From Ursus arctos (lineage: Eukaryota; Chordata; Mammalia; Carnivora; Ursidae), in NCBI RefSeq assembly GCF_023065955.2, contig NW_026623050.1, forward strand, positions 23,518,501 to 23,582,500: a stretch of DNA of 64,000 nt, in the 5' to 3' direction. This document shows positions 35,441-46,089 of this stretch, piece after piece. The stretch's first letter is position 1, and the number at the start of each line of letters is the position of its first letter. The notes under the pieces were generated by a model. That model worked only from the letters and a program-made list of their open reading frames with translations, was not told where the DNA came from and made no database searches. The translations under genes and the position numbers were made by a program.

Positions 35441-37626
35441 GTAAAATAGAAGAATTTCAGAATTCTGACATAGTCTCCTTCTAAAGTATTCTTCCTTTTC
35501 TAAATTAAATACTTTATTGGAAAATTTTTAAATGTTATTAGTTGTTATGGTGTTTTAATGGAATTTGAGAATTATTATTAGATTGAAATTGTGCTATAAA
35601 AAGATGTAAGATATATTAAAGTCTGTATTTGTATTTGCATTGTGAAATGTACACTTAATATAAAAAATGATAGTTTTTTCTTCTCTACCAAGATGACAAT
35701 CTTAATCCACTGTCACTAGAACATATGCTTTATTTTGTCACACCTACTAATAGGTCTGTTTTGATACGTTCATCCTTTATTTTTTGATCTGCAGGACTAT
35801 ACTGATTCTCTGTCTGATTTGAACAGATTCAGATCTTGTTGATACCAATTTGAGTTCTAAAGAACAAGTTCAGCAAAAGTATATTGAGTTTACTGTTCAT
35901 AATACCTACTAGTTATAAAAGTGGTACTAGTAAGGAAGTTTTTTCATCTCGTGGGGGTAAAGACATTGCAGGAATGGTTTCCAAGATGCTTTATTATAGC
36001 TGTGACTTAGGCTTAGGAATTGAGAATGGTACTCTTAACAGTGGTTATAGCATGTAAGGAGCTGTCAAACAGCAAAAGCACAAGGAACTCCAAGTAAGTT
36101 GGTATCTGTAGGTCTTAGGGATGGGGGTTACTCAGCAATAAGAAATAAAGCTGCCTTCCTGCACAAAGGAGACTGAGGGAGGGTTACAGGGCAAGTGCAG
36201 GTTTAAATAATTTGAGGGGCAAGAGTTCCTTTCTTATTTCTAGTTTTCCTTAGAGATGTGTAGGAGGTTAGGTTATCTGCTGAGAGCTTGGTAGTGTTGA
36301 TTTTGACTGTAAGGAAAGTTGTAGATATTTGAATAATAGGCTATGAAGGTTAAAAGTTACTGCTTATTTTAAATTCTTTTCAGTTACATACGAATTGTCT
36401 CTTAAAGCCATAAACTTGCTAGAAGTATGTTGTGATTCAGTGGAAGCTGACTAAAAAATAATGTTGGAGATTTATTCATAATGATGGAAGAATGGTACTC
36501 TATACCAGAATCTCCCTTTTTAATACAGTCTACTGTTGTTATGTACGGTAGTTACATTTTATAAAGTTGTGCAAACACTGAGTAGGTAAATATAGAGCCA
36601 TTTTTCTTGCGGCAAATATAGGGTTAGGTTATTGCAAGCCTCTGGTCACAGCAGCCAGTCAGTACCGAACCTTGTTTTGATGTCTGTTTCAGTTTAAGAC
36701 ACCTTATTTGATATGTATTATTGAATTATTAGTATTGAGCTCGTGGCCAACAAAACTCATGCCTGAATGAAGCTTATCTACACACATTTTACCCATAAGG
36801 CCTATCACAGCCTTCTTGCACTTAGGAATACTAGCCCCCAGCACTTAAGTTTGGTGGCCATTTTAAAATCACCAGTAAAAAGCACAAAAATGGAAACTCA
36901 AATAGATCACAGAAAGACCCTTGTTTATAGTATAAGAGCTGAAGCAAGAAGGCGGAGCCTTGTTCTGTGTGTCAGGCAACTCAGATTTTTTTGCTGCTGT
37001 GTACGTGTCCGTGAATGATGGAGAGCACAGGTATTGATTTTGGAGTTATAAATAATTTTTATCAAGTAGGCAAGTTCATGAATAATGAAGATTGAGTATG
37101 CCTAACAAAAAATTAGAAAACAGTATTAAAACTTTCACTTACAGAACCAAACAAAAAAAGGAACCAGAGTAGCTTTGGCTATTAGGAAGTTAGAGGAAGG
37201 GAAATAAGTTTTGTTGGAAAATTTTGTTCATTTTTGTTTCATAATATGGTTTAATAAAGTTCTCTGAAACTGACAAAATCTTAGGAAAATTTTGCGCTTT
37301 ATATGTTTAGCCTGCCAAGAGCATCAGTATTAACTTTGGGTATTTTCTATTTAGGGTTCTTTGTGCAAAATAAATCAAGTAGAAGAAACCTGTTATCTCA
37401 TGGAAAAGCTTTTTTTCTTCTTCTTGTATTTTAATAGTTATTTTAAGAGATTATATTTGAAGAGGAACCTAACCCTTTTACAGAGTGCTTACTTGGAGTC
37501 ATGTGTACTTATTGAAGTTGAATTTTGTGAGTAGCTGATGGAGAGAATGGAGTGTCTCAGTTATTTAGTGTGTTAAAACATGAGCTTACTCTTACTTGAT
37601 TTAGCCTATGTCTTCTATTAAAATAG
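35441..37626 (+). other. RNF111: RNF111 intron H-I, no feature recognised
   Basis: Unique-looking intron, free of SINEC. I see no additional exon between H and I. Confidence 0.6.
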
Positions 37627-37719
37627 GTTCCTGACATGGCAGGCTATCCTCATATTCGTTACATTTCATCGGGATTGGATGGAACATCATTCAGAGGTCC
37701 TTTCAGGGGCAATTTTGAG
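37627..37719 (+). CDS. RNF111: RNF111 exon [14 protein letters not shown] segment
   Basis: This is a 93-nt, 31-codon cassette exon (phase 0 at both ends) after an A-rich acceptor (TATTAAAATAG) and before GTGTGT. It encodes [19 protein letters not shown], then [12 protein letters not shown]. The sequence is highly conserved between RNF111 and ARK2C. Both splice sites look weak by eye (broken pyrimidine tract and a GTGTGT donor), and skipping would keep the frame. Confidence 0.94.
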
Positions 37720-38520
37720 GTGTGTAATGCAATTAATGAAGATATTTGTCACAGTACCTTTAATGTAGAGAGAGAATATATGTATTATTAGTATTCATAG
37801 TTGAGTTGGATTGCTGCACTGGCTGGGGATCAGAAGGCAGCACAATGTCTGAATTTTTGATACTGCTTCTGGGGGTTATCACAGAAAGATTTAATAAGCA
37901 ATATTAATCTTTGTATCAGAGTTATCCACATAGTTAAAGGTGAGTAAATAAAAATATGTAATATAAAAGAATATAGCAGTTTGTGAGATCAATATAAATA
38001 CCAGAGAAAGAACTATACCATTAAATGTGGGGGAAAATCTCAACTGCTTTTGACTAAGCTTATTTTTAGAGAAACACTACTGGACAAAAGAAACCTAAGT
38101 AACCTAAGTTCGTAGCTAACTATCTTTTTTGAATTTTCAAGAAGAACAAATCATTTGAATATGATTTGAAGTTTTGTTTTTTTCTTCTTGTCAGTTTGGA
38201 AGTTGGAGTTAGAGGGACTTTGAACTATCCTTTCATTTGTTTCCCTATTTTGCTCAATGATTCCATCTTCTCCACGCATACATACTAACTGACTTCTATA
38301 GTACCACGTAGTAATATGGTGTCCTAATCTGTAAGGATAACTTTGCCATACTACTACATTGGCTGAGAAAAGAATTATAAACATTTGCCTTACCATATAT
38401 GGCTTTTGTATTTACATTGCAGGTTTATAAGTATGGAACTTTATTGCTTTTACAATATTAACAGTGCTGTTCAAGAAATAATCATCCTGGCTTTTGATAC
38501 TAATTATTCTTTACCTTCAG

Positions 38521-38616
38521 GAACTGATTCATTTGGAAGAAAGATTAGGAAATGTGAATCGTGGTGCATCCCAGGGGACAATTGAAAGATGTACATATCC
38601 ACATAAATACAAAAAG
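38521..38616 (+). CDS. RNF111: RNF111 exon J: NRG/TIER motif region
   Basis: This is a 96-nt, 32-codon exon (phase 0 at both ends), from TACCTTCAG to GTAAGAA. It encodes [19 protein letters not shown], then [13 protein letters not shown]. The NRG and TIER motifs form the conserved block just before the RING of Arkadia-type ligases. That block is known to be needed for activating TGF-beta target genes and for acting on SKI and SNON. An ancient antisense L1 fragment follows in the intron. Confidence 0.95.
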
Positions 38617-38689
38617 GTAAGAATTTATCCTATAAAATGTCTATATATTATTGTTGAAGTGCATAAAATTTAATATTATGGACCTTTTT

Positions 38690-39200
38690 TGAGATTATGG
38701 AGTCTAGCAACTACATTATTTATTACTAAAACAGCACGTATGTAGTTTTTTGTTTTTGTTTTTGTTTTTTTTAATAATTGACAGTCTAAAAATACATATT
38801 CGAAGTTTCTTACCCTGCCGACCCCAGTCTTCCTTCCCAGAAGAAAAATCATAGTTAAGGCTTTCTTAGGTAATCGTCCAGATATTTTTATGCATTTACA
38901 ATAATCTGCATGTGTATGGATTTTTTCTTTCCCTTTCAAAAGTAACACAAAGGGGATGATATGCACAGTTTTGCACATTTTCTTTTCCTCCTCTTCCCTC
39001 ACTCACAGGTCACCCATGTTCTTTTTAATAGCATATACAAAATTTCATCATATGGCAGTACCATAATTTAACTAGCCGTTTATTTGGACATTTAATTGAT
39101 TTACATTTCTTATATTCTACCCTCAATTCCTTATGTAGTAGTATATCTGGAAGTTAAGGAGCAGACATGTTAAATAAGTTTCTTTCAACAAACAACAATG
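38690..39200 (-). mobile_element. Ancient L1-like fragment, antisense
   Basis: AAAAATCATAGTTAAGGC, ACCCATGTTCTTTTTAATAGC and GGCAGTACCATAATTTAACTAG resemble diverged reversed L1 3' UTR. Confidence 0.45.
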
Positions 39201-39701
39201 TCCTCTGCTACACAGAGAACAATAAAGTATGAAAATTACTGTTCTTTGTATTGTTTTATCTGTTTTGTAAGTATATTAGTGATTTAGGTCCTTTCAACTA
39301 TCTAAGTCCTAAATGTCTTCTAATTTAAGTCCTTTCAACTAAGCTAAAGACTACAATTAGCATTAATTTATTTGGGTATTATTTGAAATACTCATTAGTA
39401 AAATAAAATTCATGTAGCTATACTCATGATGGAACAAAAATAGAGTTTATATTGTGTATCATCCTAATTGTGGATTAAAAATAATAGAAACTAATGAATT
39501 TCTGTTACATTTGATTTTGCTTTTGATGCTATTTCAGGGTCTTAAAAGAACAGTTGGTGGTAGTCACTTAATTCATCCATGAATTCATGACAGCTGTACC
39601 TGGGAAATGTGGGTGTGAATGTTTGGTTTTGTTTTGTTTTTGTTTTTCAAGTAAACACAGACTTTACTCAGTTGTTCAATAATGTCATCTCTACTAATAA
39701 G

Positions 39702-39829
39702 GTAACAACTGATTGGTTCTCACAGAGGAAACTGCACTGCAAACAAGATGGGGAAGAAGGGACTGAGGAGGACACAGAGGAAAAATGTACTATCTGTTTG
39801 TCTATTTTAGAGGAAGGTGAAGATGTGAG
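39702..39829 (+). CDS. RNF111: RNF111 exon K: acidic spacer and first half of the RING-H2
   Basis: The long form has 128 nt, starting GTA ACA ACT after CTAATAAG and ending with AG of an Arg codon before GTAACT. It encodes [20 protein letters not shown], an acidic stretch (TEEDTEEK) and CTIC, the first two zinc ligands (codons at 39,786 and 39,795), then [10 protein letters not shown]. An alternative acceptor, TTCTCACAG ending at 39725, would remove exactly the eight codons VTTDWFSQ and start at RKLHC. The acceptor at 39701 has a poor pyrimidine tract. A stronger-looking TTTTTCAAG at 39651 would place TAA directly in frame. Confidence 0.93.
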
Positions 39830-40325
39830 GTAACTAGACATTAATTATCTAAAATCTGTTGTCAAAACTGTACAAGAAATTTTATTTCAAAGTAGACTAG
39901 AAACCAAATAAAGATTATTCCTGGCATTACCTGTTACCAATATCTGACATGTAGAATTGCCTTTTTACAGTGAGAGGAAGAATAGAAGGATGAGTCTTTG
40001 TATTACCAGCAGAGGGGTTGGTAGTGGAAAATAGATGCCAAATTAGGGGTACACCAAGATTTGGCCAGGGAAGTTTCATGATCAGATTGTCTTCTATACA
40101 TCTTTCAGAAAGGAGAATTTGGAGGCTTCACAGCCTAAGACAATTATATTAATGTATTCAGAGCTTAAAGAGGGCAATCCTCATTAGCTCCATGCAATTT
40201 GTCTTACAGTATCTTTTATAAATTAGTTTTGTCCTGAAATTCTCAGTTTATAAGACTCTTCTCTCCTTGCAGTTTTGTGATTTAGAAATGTTACTATGCT
40301 ACCCACTTTAATTTTAGGCTTTTTC

Positions 40326-40355
40326 TTCTTTTTTTTCTTTCTTTTCTTTCTTTTT

Positions 40356-40431
<76 letters not shown>

Positions 40432-40434
40432 TCG
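40326..40434 (+). repeat. (TTTC)n microsatellite at a SINEC tail
   Basis: Interrupted T/C stretch, then about 20 perfect TTTC units ending at 40433. It sits at the A-tail end of the antisense SINEC at 40434, so it probably grew from that tail. Confidence 0.95.
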
Positions 40435-40602
40435 AGAGTGAGTGAGGGGAGGGGCACAGGGAGAGGGGAAAAGAGAATCTCAAGCAAACTGTACACCCAG
40501 CAGGAAGCCCAACATAGGGCTCATTCCCATAGAGCCTGAGATCGTGACCTGAGCCACAATCAGGAGTCAGATGCTTAACCTACTGAGCCACCCAGGCGCC
40601 CC
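40434..40602 (-). mobile_element. SINEC
   Basis: CGAGAGTGAGTGAGGGGAGG ... GAGCCACCCAGGCGCCCC. Confidence 0.9.
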
Positions 40603-40827
40603 AGGCATTTTCTTTTTATAATCTCTTAAGTAATTGTTTTATTTTTATTGTCTTTCCTCATGTAAGATAATATGTGTAGAAACAAGTTCTATAACATATA
40701 CAACAGAACCACATGATGATTTTGTTGCCCTAACATGTAAGGATAACTTTTTCATATTTCTTCAGTTGGCCGAGAGAGAAAAAAATTATGCACAATTGGC
40801 TACCGTACCACATAAAAGGCTATTTCA

Positions 40828-41011
40828 AAAACGTTTTAAGATTTTATTTATTTGAGAGAAAGTGTGAGCACACGAGCGGGGGAGAGAGGGAGAGGGAGAA
40901 GCAGACTCCTCGCTGAGCAGGGAGCCCAATGCAGGCAGATCCCCCAGGACCCTGGGATCATGATCTGAGCTGAAGGCAGATGCTTAACCATCTGAGCGAC
41001 CCAGGTGCCCC
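40828..41011 (-). mobile_element. SINEC with 12-bp duplication
   Basis: TTAAGATTTTATTTATTTGAG ... GAGCGACCCAGGTGCCCC. Flanked by AAGGCTATTTCA at 40816-40827 and 41012-41023. Confidence 0.93.
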
Positions 41012-41339
41012 AAGGCTATTTCAGAACACTGTATTTCCAAAGAAGGTTTATAAATATGGAAGGTAATTATATTTACAGCATTGACAATCTTGTTCACACA
41101 GTAATTGGAACACCTCTTTTTAGCTACTGATTTTATAAAATATTAGGAAATCTGAAAGTGTATGACAATTCTTAACAGTGGATGGAAGTAGAGCTGGACA
41201 CTTTAATCAGTAACTCTATATCTCACCGCTCATTTAGATTTAATATTATCATGTATTGCCTGGAAACATTATTTCTCAATTTCTAATTGATAGCCTAGGG
41301 TAGTATAGTGAAGTAACCATCTTCTTTTAACCTACTTTT

Positions 41340-41455
41340 ATTTTTTCCCTTAATTTTTTTTTGAGATATAATAGACCTATAACGTTGTATTTATTTCATT
41401 GTATTACAACATGGTTTGATAATACAAATATATTCCAAAACGGATTAACCTACCT
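41340..41455 (-). mobile_element. L1 3' UTR fragment, antisense
   Basis: TTGAGATATAATAGACCTAT, CATTGTATTACAACATGGTTT and CAAATATATTCCAAAACGG. Confidence 0.6.
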
Positions 41456-41511
41456 TTAAAAGAGTAGCATGATATTAAGTGGATATAACAATATTATTGA
41501 AAACAATATTA

Positions 41512-41602
41512 TTAACCTTTAATCAGTCATGTACTCAAGTTTAATGTATAAAAATCCTCTAGATAAAAAATAATATTGTATATTAACATTCCTTAATTAA
41601 TA
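41512..41602 (+). repeat. Intronic copy of an RNF111 3' UTR segment
   Basis: TTTAATGTATAAAAATCCTC and the flanking ~90 bp align with 42609-42701 with scattered differences and small indels (TTTAATGTATAAAGATCCTC there). Direct orientation, about 1.1 kb apart. Confidence 0.75.
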
Positions 41603-42093
41603 TATTTACTGTAACATGAATGCTAATGTTTTTGAGAATTAAATGAAATACATTTTTAAATGCTGAATAAATGCAGTGATTTGATATTAAAAATATATTT
41701 GCAGTATTATGTCACAGGGAACATACTGCCAACCTCGTTGCATTGGCAGCTCAGGTATAGAAACCAAACCGGAATAATTGCCAGGATAATTGTCATTCTT
41801 AAAATTCTTATGATTTTATGTAATTTGGTTCCATAGCTGTGACAGTTAATTATCGTGGTCATTTACACATTATGTTGCCCAAAGTAGTAATTTAATATAG
41901 GTGTAACTCGTTAGAGAGATTGGGTATATGGTTTGTTTGTTTTGTTTTTTTAAAGAAGGGAAAGACGCCTAGTAACTTCAAAACACTGCTGAATTATTAC
42001 ATGTTATCATTTATTTAAAAGTAAATGCCACATGCAGTTGTCATGAAATTCACTTCTGCAATTTTTGCTTTTTGTTTTGTTTGCCTGTAATAG

Positions 42094-43745
42094 ACGCCTT
42101 CCCTGTATGCACCTTTTCCACCAAGTGTGTGTTGACCAGTGGTTGATTACCAATAAGAAGTGCCCCATATGCAGAGTGGACATTGAGGCCCAGCTGCCAA
42201 GTGAAAGTTGACACCATGTTTCAGAACTCTTGCCCTCCCTCTCATTCCCATCCTCCTGGTACTGCAGTCAACCAAAGATGGCGTGACTTACCTGCGCAGA
42301 TTTGGAAGCCTTGAACTTAAGAGTGCGGCTCTGCTGTATGGTACAACTAATGCTAGACCTACAGTTTATGTATACAGTTGAGTTTGATGTATTTATAAAA
42401 GCTTTTTTTTCTAGATTTGACATTTTTCCTGTATCATTTTACTGTATTTTTGCATGGTTCCTTGTATTGCATTTCTTTGCACATATTATGGGCTTGTGAC
42501 CCTAAACTTGCAGGCAAGATTAGCTGCTTTAGTAAGTAGAATTTTGTGGTCTTTTTGTTTTTTACATAGTACCAGGTCTTGAGAATTATGAATTTTTTTA
42601 TCCATTACTAACCTTTAATTTAATCAATCATGTACTTTAGTTTAATGTATAAAGATCCTCTAGAAAATGATAATATTGTGTATTAAGACATTCCTTAATT
42701 AGGACAAAATGGCTGCTGTATATTTACAATATGGAGTTCTGAGTTAAACACCATCCTTAATAACTGGGAACAAAATACAAACCATATTCAATCAGATGCA
42801 GGTGGTATTCATATCACCAGAGTGATCAATAGAAATTTTCTTGGTGTATCCTTTTCCTTTCAGCACAATGCAGATAGAGTTGAATATTGATATCATACAT
42901 TTAGACTGCTGTTCTGATCGTATTTATCTTTTTCCTACATCGTTTAGAACTTTATTTCCCTGAGTCAGTTTTTGCTGCTGTGAAACAGCTCTGATGAACA
43001 CTAAATACTAATTTCAATTAGCTGGATTGTACATACTTGCAGATTTAACAAAATTTTAGGGAAATTGAAGAAGACATGTAGAATTTTGTTCAGTCTTCTG
43101 CTAAGCACGTATAGTAAGGATATCTGCTTAACATTGATTTTGTAATAAACACATTCAGTCAGGATTTAGAATTGCAGTCATTGGCAGGTATCTCTGCATT
43201 CATAGAACTTCTAAAGGTCCCAGGATCACTTTTAAGGGATTTTATTAGTTTAAAGATAAATAAAGTCAGCTGAATCTACATGTCTCTTGTTTTATTTCTC
43301 TTTAAACTTGAAAACAGTAAATCTGCAGATACTGTGAGGCACAAATTATACTGTCAACCTACTGTTGCTCTGGTTTTAGACTCCCACTTCATACATTACC
43401 AAGAGTCGATCACTGATTTAAAAATTTTAATTTCTATAGTTAAGATTTACTGCATAATATAGAATATAAAGTTAAGTTAACATACTAACATTTCTCCTTT
43501 GGAGAAAGTTTTAATCCACTTCAGGATGCATATTATCAAGATACTTTCATATACAGGATAGCCTAATTTTATTTGTCTAAATATGCTTAATATGCCCCAG
43601 ATTGCAAATGCATCAGTCAGTAACGTCACTGTCTGTATGTGGAAGACATGTTCCCATGGATCATATGTGAAGATGTCAATAAGCTTGCATTAAGCCACCT
43701 GCTTTGTAAGTGGATTGATTAATAAATAACTTATATTTCTATTGT
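42094..43745 (+). CDS. RNF111: RNF111 last exon L: RING-H2 second half, stop and 3' UTR
   Basis: The coding part is 42094-42211. It completes AGA (Arg) and encodes [38 protein letters not shown] and TGA. The remaining RING ligands are C-x-H-x2-H-x2-C-x10-C-x2-C, giving a complete RING-H2 with the CTIC pair of exon K. This domain recruits the E2 and transfers ubiquitin. Known substrates include SMAD7, SKI, SNON and SUMO-modified XPC. The rest of the exon is 3' UTR, AT-rich and without SINEC. The 3' end is inferred from poly(A) signals near 43,259 and 43,721. Part of this UTR (42609-42701) resembles a stretch of the preceding intron. Confidence 0.93.
42609..42701 (+). repeat. RNF111: 3' UTR member of the direct repeat
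   Basis: Paired with 41512-41602; lies inside the RNF111 3' UTR, starting 398 nt after the stop codon. Confidence 0.75.
43259..43264 (+). terminator. RNF111: RNF111 poly(A) signal, proximal candidate (AATAAA)
   Basis: AATAAA is followed about 20 nt later by a T/GT-rich stretch (TGTCTCTTGTTTTATTTC), the expected layout for cleavage near 43,280-43,290. Another AATAAA at 43144 lacks an equally clear downstream element. Confidence 0.55.
43721..43726 (+). terminator. RNF111: RNF111 poly(A) signal, distal candidate (AATAAA)
   Basis: AATAAA is followed by TTGTCTTTGTGTTTC about 15 nt downstream, a good GU-rich element. Use of this site gives a 3' UTR of about 1.5 kb. Confidence 0.6.
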
Positions 43746-44918
43746 CTTTGTGTTTCATAATTAGTTTTATAAAACAGTTTATATTAAACATCCTGAAATT
43801 CAAACATAGTGATCTCACTCAAGTTGACATTTGCATAATTTTCATATTCATTCAGTTATGGCTACTTGGGGTTTGTTTTTTTTTTTTTTTTTTTTTTGGT
43901 ATTAGTAAATGTAACACTGTAGTAATTGTCAGTATCAACATGCTTCAACATAGTTATGTGTAGAGATGGAGGATGGACTATGGTTAAGAAATTTGGATGT
44001 AAAATAACGTTTTTTAAAAAGAATACTTGATCAGGCTGTAGTTGTTGAAGGGCAGAGGAGGGAGACAGAAAGAGTGACCATAGTCCATGCGTGCCATCTT
44101 ACTAGGAAAGGAGCAAGTAGCCTGTCGTCAAGTAGCCTGTGATGGATGTAGGACTTTGCACTGGAAAAACCAGGGTCCCTGTCAAGGGTGGAAGAAGTAT
44201 ATATGGGGAGAACTCTATACAATGGGGTCCTCCTGATGTTCCCCAAAACACAAGAAGAACAGATAGATTTCTCTATTTTTTAATATTACATCAGATTTAG
44301 ATGCATGACTACCTGTTGACCTGTTTCATAATTGCTACTGATTTTTTTTTTATGTAGATAAAGCCTTATTTCTTTAAAACTTATTTAATACAAATATGTG
44401 GCATAAACCTCGATTGTTAATGCAGGAGCTTAGTAAGCAACTGCAATTAGTTACAGAAAATGTGATTAGTAATGAACCAAGTACAGAAGATAATAATTTT
44501 TAATATTTTAACTTTTGTGCTTTGTTTTTGTGTCTTCCATATCCTGCTGCATCTTATGTCAAAATGAAAATTTCAGTGATAGCTGTCCAAATACTTTAGA
44601 ACTAAAATTCTTTTGTCAGAAAATCCTTATTTTTATTGTTGTTAATATGCAAGTGATAAACTGATATTTGAAACATTTTTCTTACTCTGGTGACTTTATT
44701 TTAGCTGCTAACACGCTTCATCATTTGAACCATAACAATTTGACATACAGAAAACTCTTTTAAAAATGGTATTTGTAACACTTAAACAGACTCTGGACAT
44801 TTTACTATTAGTTTTTCATAAATGGGAATACTTGAATTCTGTAGCAAATACAACCTGATTTCGAACTTACCTTCCAACTCCCCTGGAAACACAGTTTCTT
44901 ACTTCTTGAAGACTTCAT
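43746..44918. other. Intergenic, no gene seen
   Basis: After the distal RNF111 poly(A) site. Contains a T-run near 43,877 and AT-rich sequence. No gene was recognised. Confidence 0.6.
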
Positions 44919-45025
44919 GGGGCACCTGGCTGGCCCTGTTGGTAGAGCTTGTGACTCTTCATCTTGGGGTTGTAAGTTTGAGCCCTGCCTTGGGTATAGA
45001 GATTACTTAAAGTCTTAAAAAAAAA
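44919..45025 (+). mobile_element. Short, old SINE, sense
   Basis: GGGGCACCTGGCTGGCCCTG ... GTTGTAAGTTTGAGCCC ... GATTACTTAAAGTC; flanked by GACTTCAT / GACTTAAT. Confidence 0.85.
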
Positions 45026-45117
45026 GAAAAAAGACTTAATGTATCACAATATTAGATATGTCAAGGTTGAAATATCTTCTCTCAGTTAATGACTCAATCA
45101 TCTTGAATTAAGAATTA

Positions 45118-45611
45118 CAGTTGACCCTTGAACAACATGGGTTTGAACTGCATGGGTCCAGTTACACGTGGACTTTTTTCAATAAGAGTATAGTAAATGT
45201 ATTTTCCTTATGTTCTTTTTAAAAATTTTTTAAATGTTTAATGTTTTATTTCTTTGTTGTCCTTATGATATTCTTAACATTTTATCTAAACATTTAAATG
45301 TTTAATGTTTTATTTCTTTGTTGTCCTTATGATATTCTTAACATTTTCTTATGATATTTAAATGTTTAATGTTTTATTTCTTTGTTGTCCTTATGATATT
45401 CTTAACATTTTCTTTCTTCTAGCTTACTTTATTGTAATACGGTATGTAATACATACGTTGTACAAAACATGTTATGAGTATGTAATCGATAAGGCTTCTG
45501 GTCAACATAGGTTATTAGTAATTAAGTTTTGGTGGAGTGAAAAGTTACACATGGATTTTCCACTGTGTGGTTGGTGCCCCTAATTCCCCCCTATGGTTCA
45601 AAGGTCAACTA
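45118..45611. mobile_element. Tigger-like (TcMar) non-autonomous DNA transposon
   Basis: The left end CAGTTGACCCTTGAACAAC and the right end (reverse complement TAGTTGACCTTTGAACC) form terminal inverted repeats, flanked by TA at 45116-45117 and 45612-45613. Internal text (CTAGCTTACTTTATTGTAAT, GGCTTCTGGTCAACATAGG) fits a Tigger-derived MITE. It carries an internal 64-bp triplication. No transposase frame is present. Confidence 0.8.
45231..45420 (+). repeat. 64-bp unit in three tandem copies
   Basis: TAAATGTTTAATGTTTTATT starts at 45231, 45295 and 45359, exactly 64 bp apart. About 53 of the 64 bases are identical in all three copies. Only the unit ends differ (ATCTAAACATT versus CTTATGATATT). 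Confidence 0.95.
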
Positions 45612-45661
45612 TATGTCCAAAACAACTATTTCTTTTTCTTTATTCATTCATTCTTTCATTC

Positions 45662-45786
45662 TTTTTTTTCTTTTTGAAATAGGCTCCATGCTGGGCATGG
45701 AGCCCAGTGGGGGGCTTGAACTCACGACCCTGAGATCAAGACCTGAGCTGAGATCGAGAGCTGGACGCTTACCGACTGGACGCCCC
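45662..45786 (-). mobile_element. Short, old SINE, antisense
   Basis: GGCTCCATGCTGGGCATGGAG ... CTCACGACCCTGAGATCAAG ... CGACTGGACGCCCC. Confidence 0.8.
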
Positions 45787-45904
45787 AAAACTATTTCTTA
45801 CTAAGAAAAATAAACATTACCTATTTTGTGGCTGGACCTACTGGGCACTGTCTCCTCTCTGCCCTGTGTATTCTGTACAAATTCACAGGCCACACAAATG
45901 ATTT

Positions 45905-46085
45905 CTGTAGTTGTGGAAAGAATATAGGTTTTGGTGTCAGACAAGGGCTTTGAATTGTGCAGCTTTGAACAACTTAAGCTTTCTGAGCTTCATCTGTCTC
46001 ATCTATAAGACAGAATGGGTTGTTATTAGAATTAAAGGAGGTAACAAGTGCAAAGAGCTTTGCATGTAGTACAGTCGTGCTGTTA
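45905..46085 (+). mobile_element. MIR SINE fragment
   Basis: ATAGGTTTTGGTGTCAGAC, TTTCTGAGCTTCATCTGTC, GAGGTAACAAGTGCAAAGAG. Confidence 0.7.
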
Positions 46086-46089
46086 AATA

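Noticed and set aside
40223..40496. Lys/Glu/Arg repeat proteins on the minus strand
   Set aside because: Translation of the (TTTC)n microsatellite.
44031..44246. Minus-strand 71-codon frame after RNF111
   Set aside because: Short, no homology recognised, no promoter or signal.
45231..45420. CRISPR-like regular repeats
   Set aside because: Three direct tandem units without spacers, inside a eukaryotic transposon.
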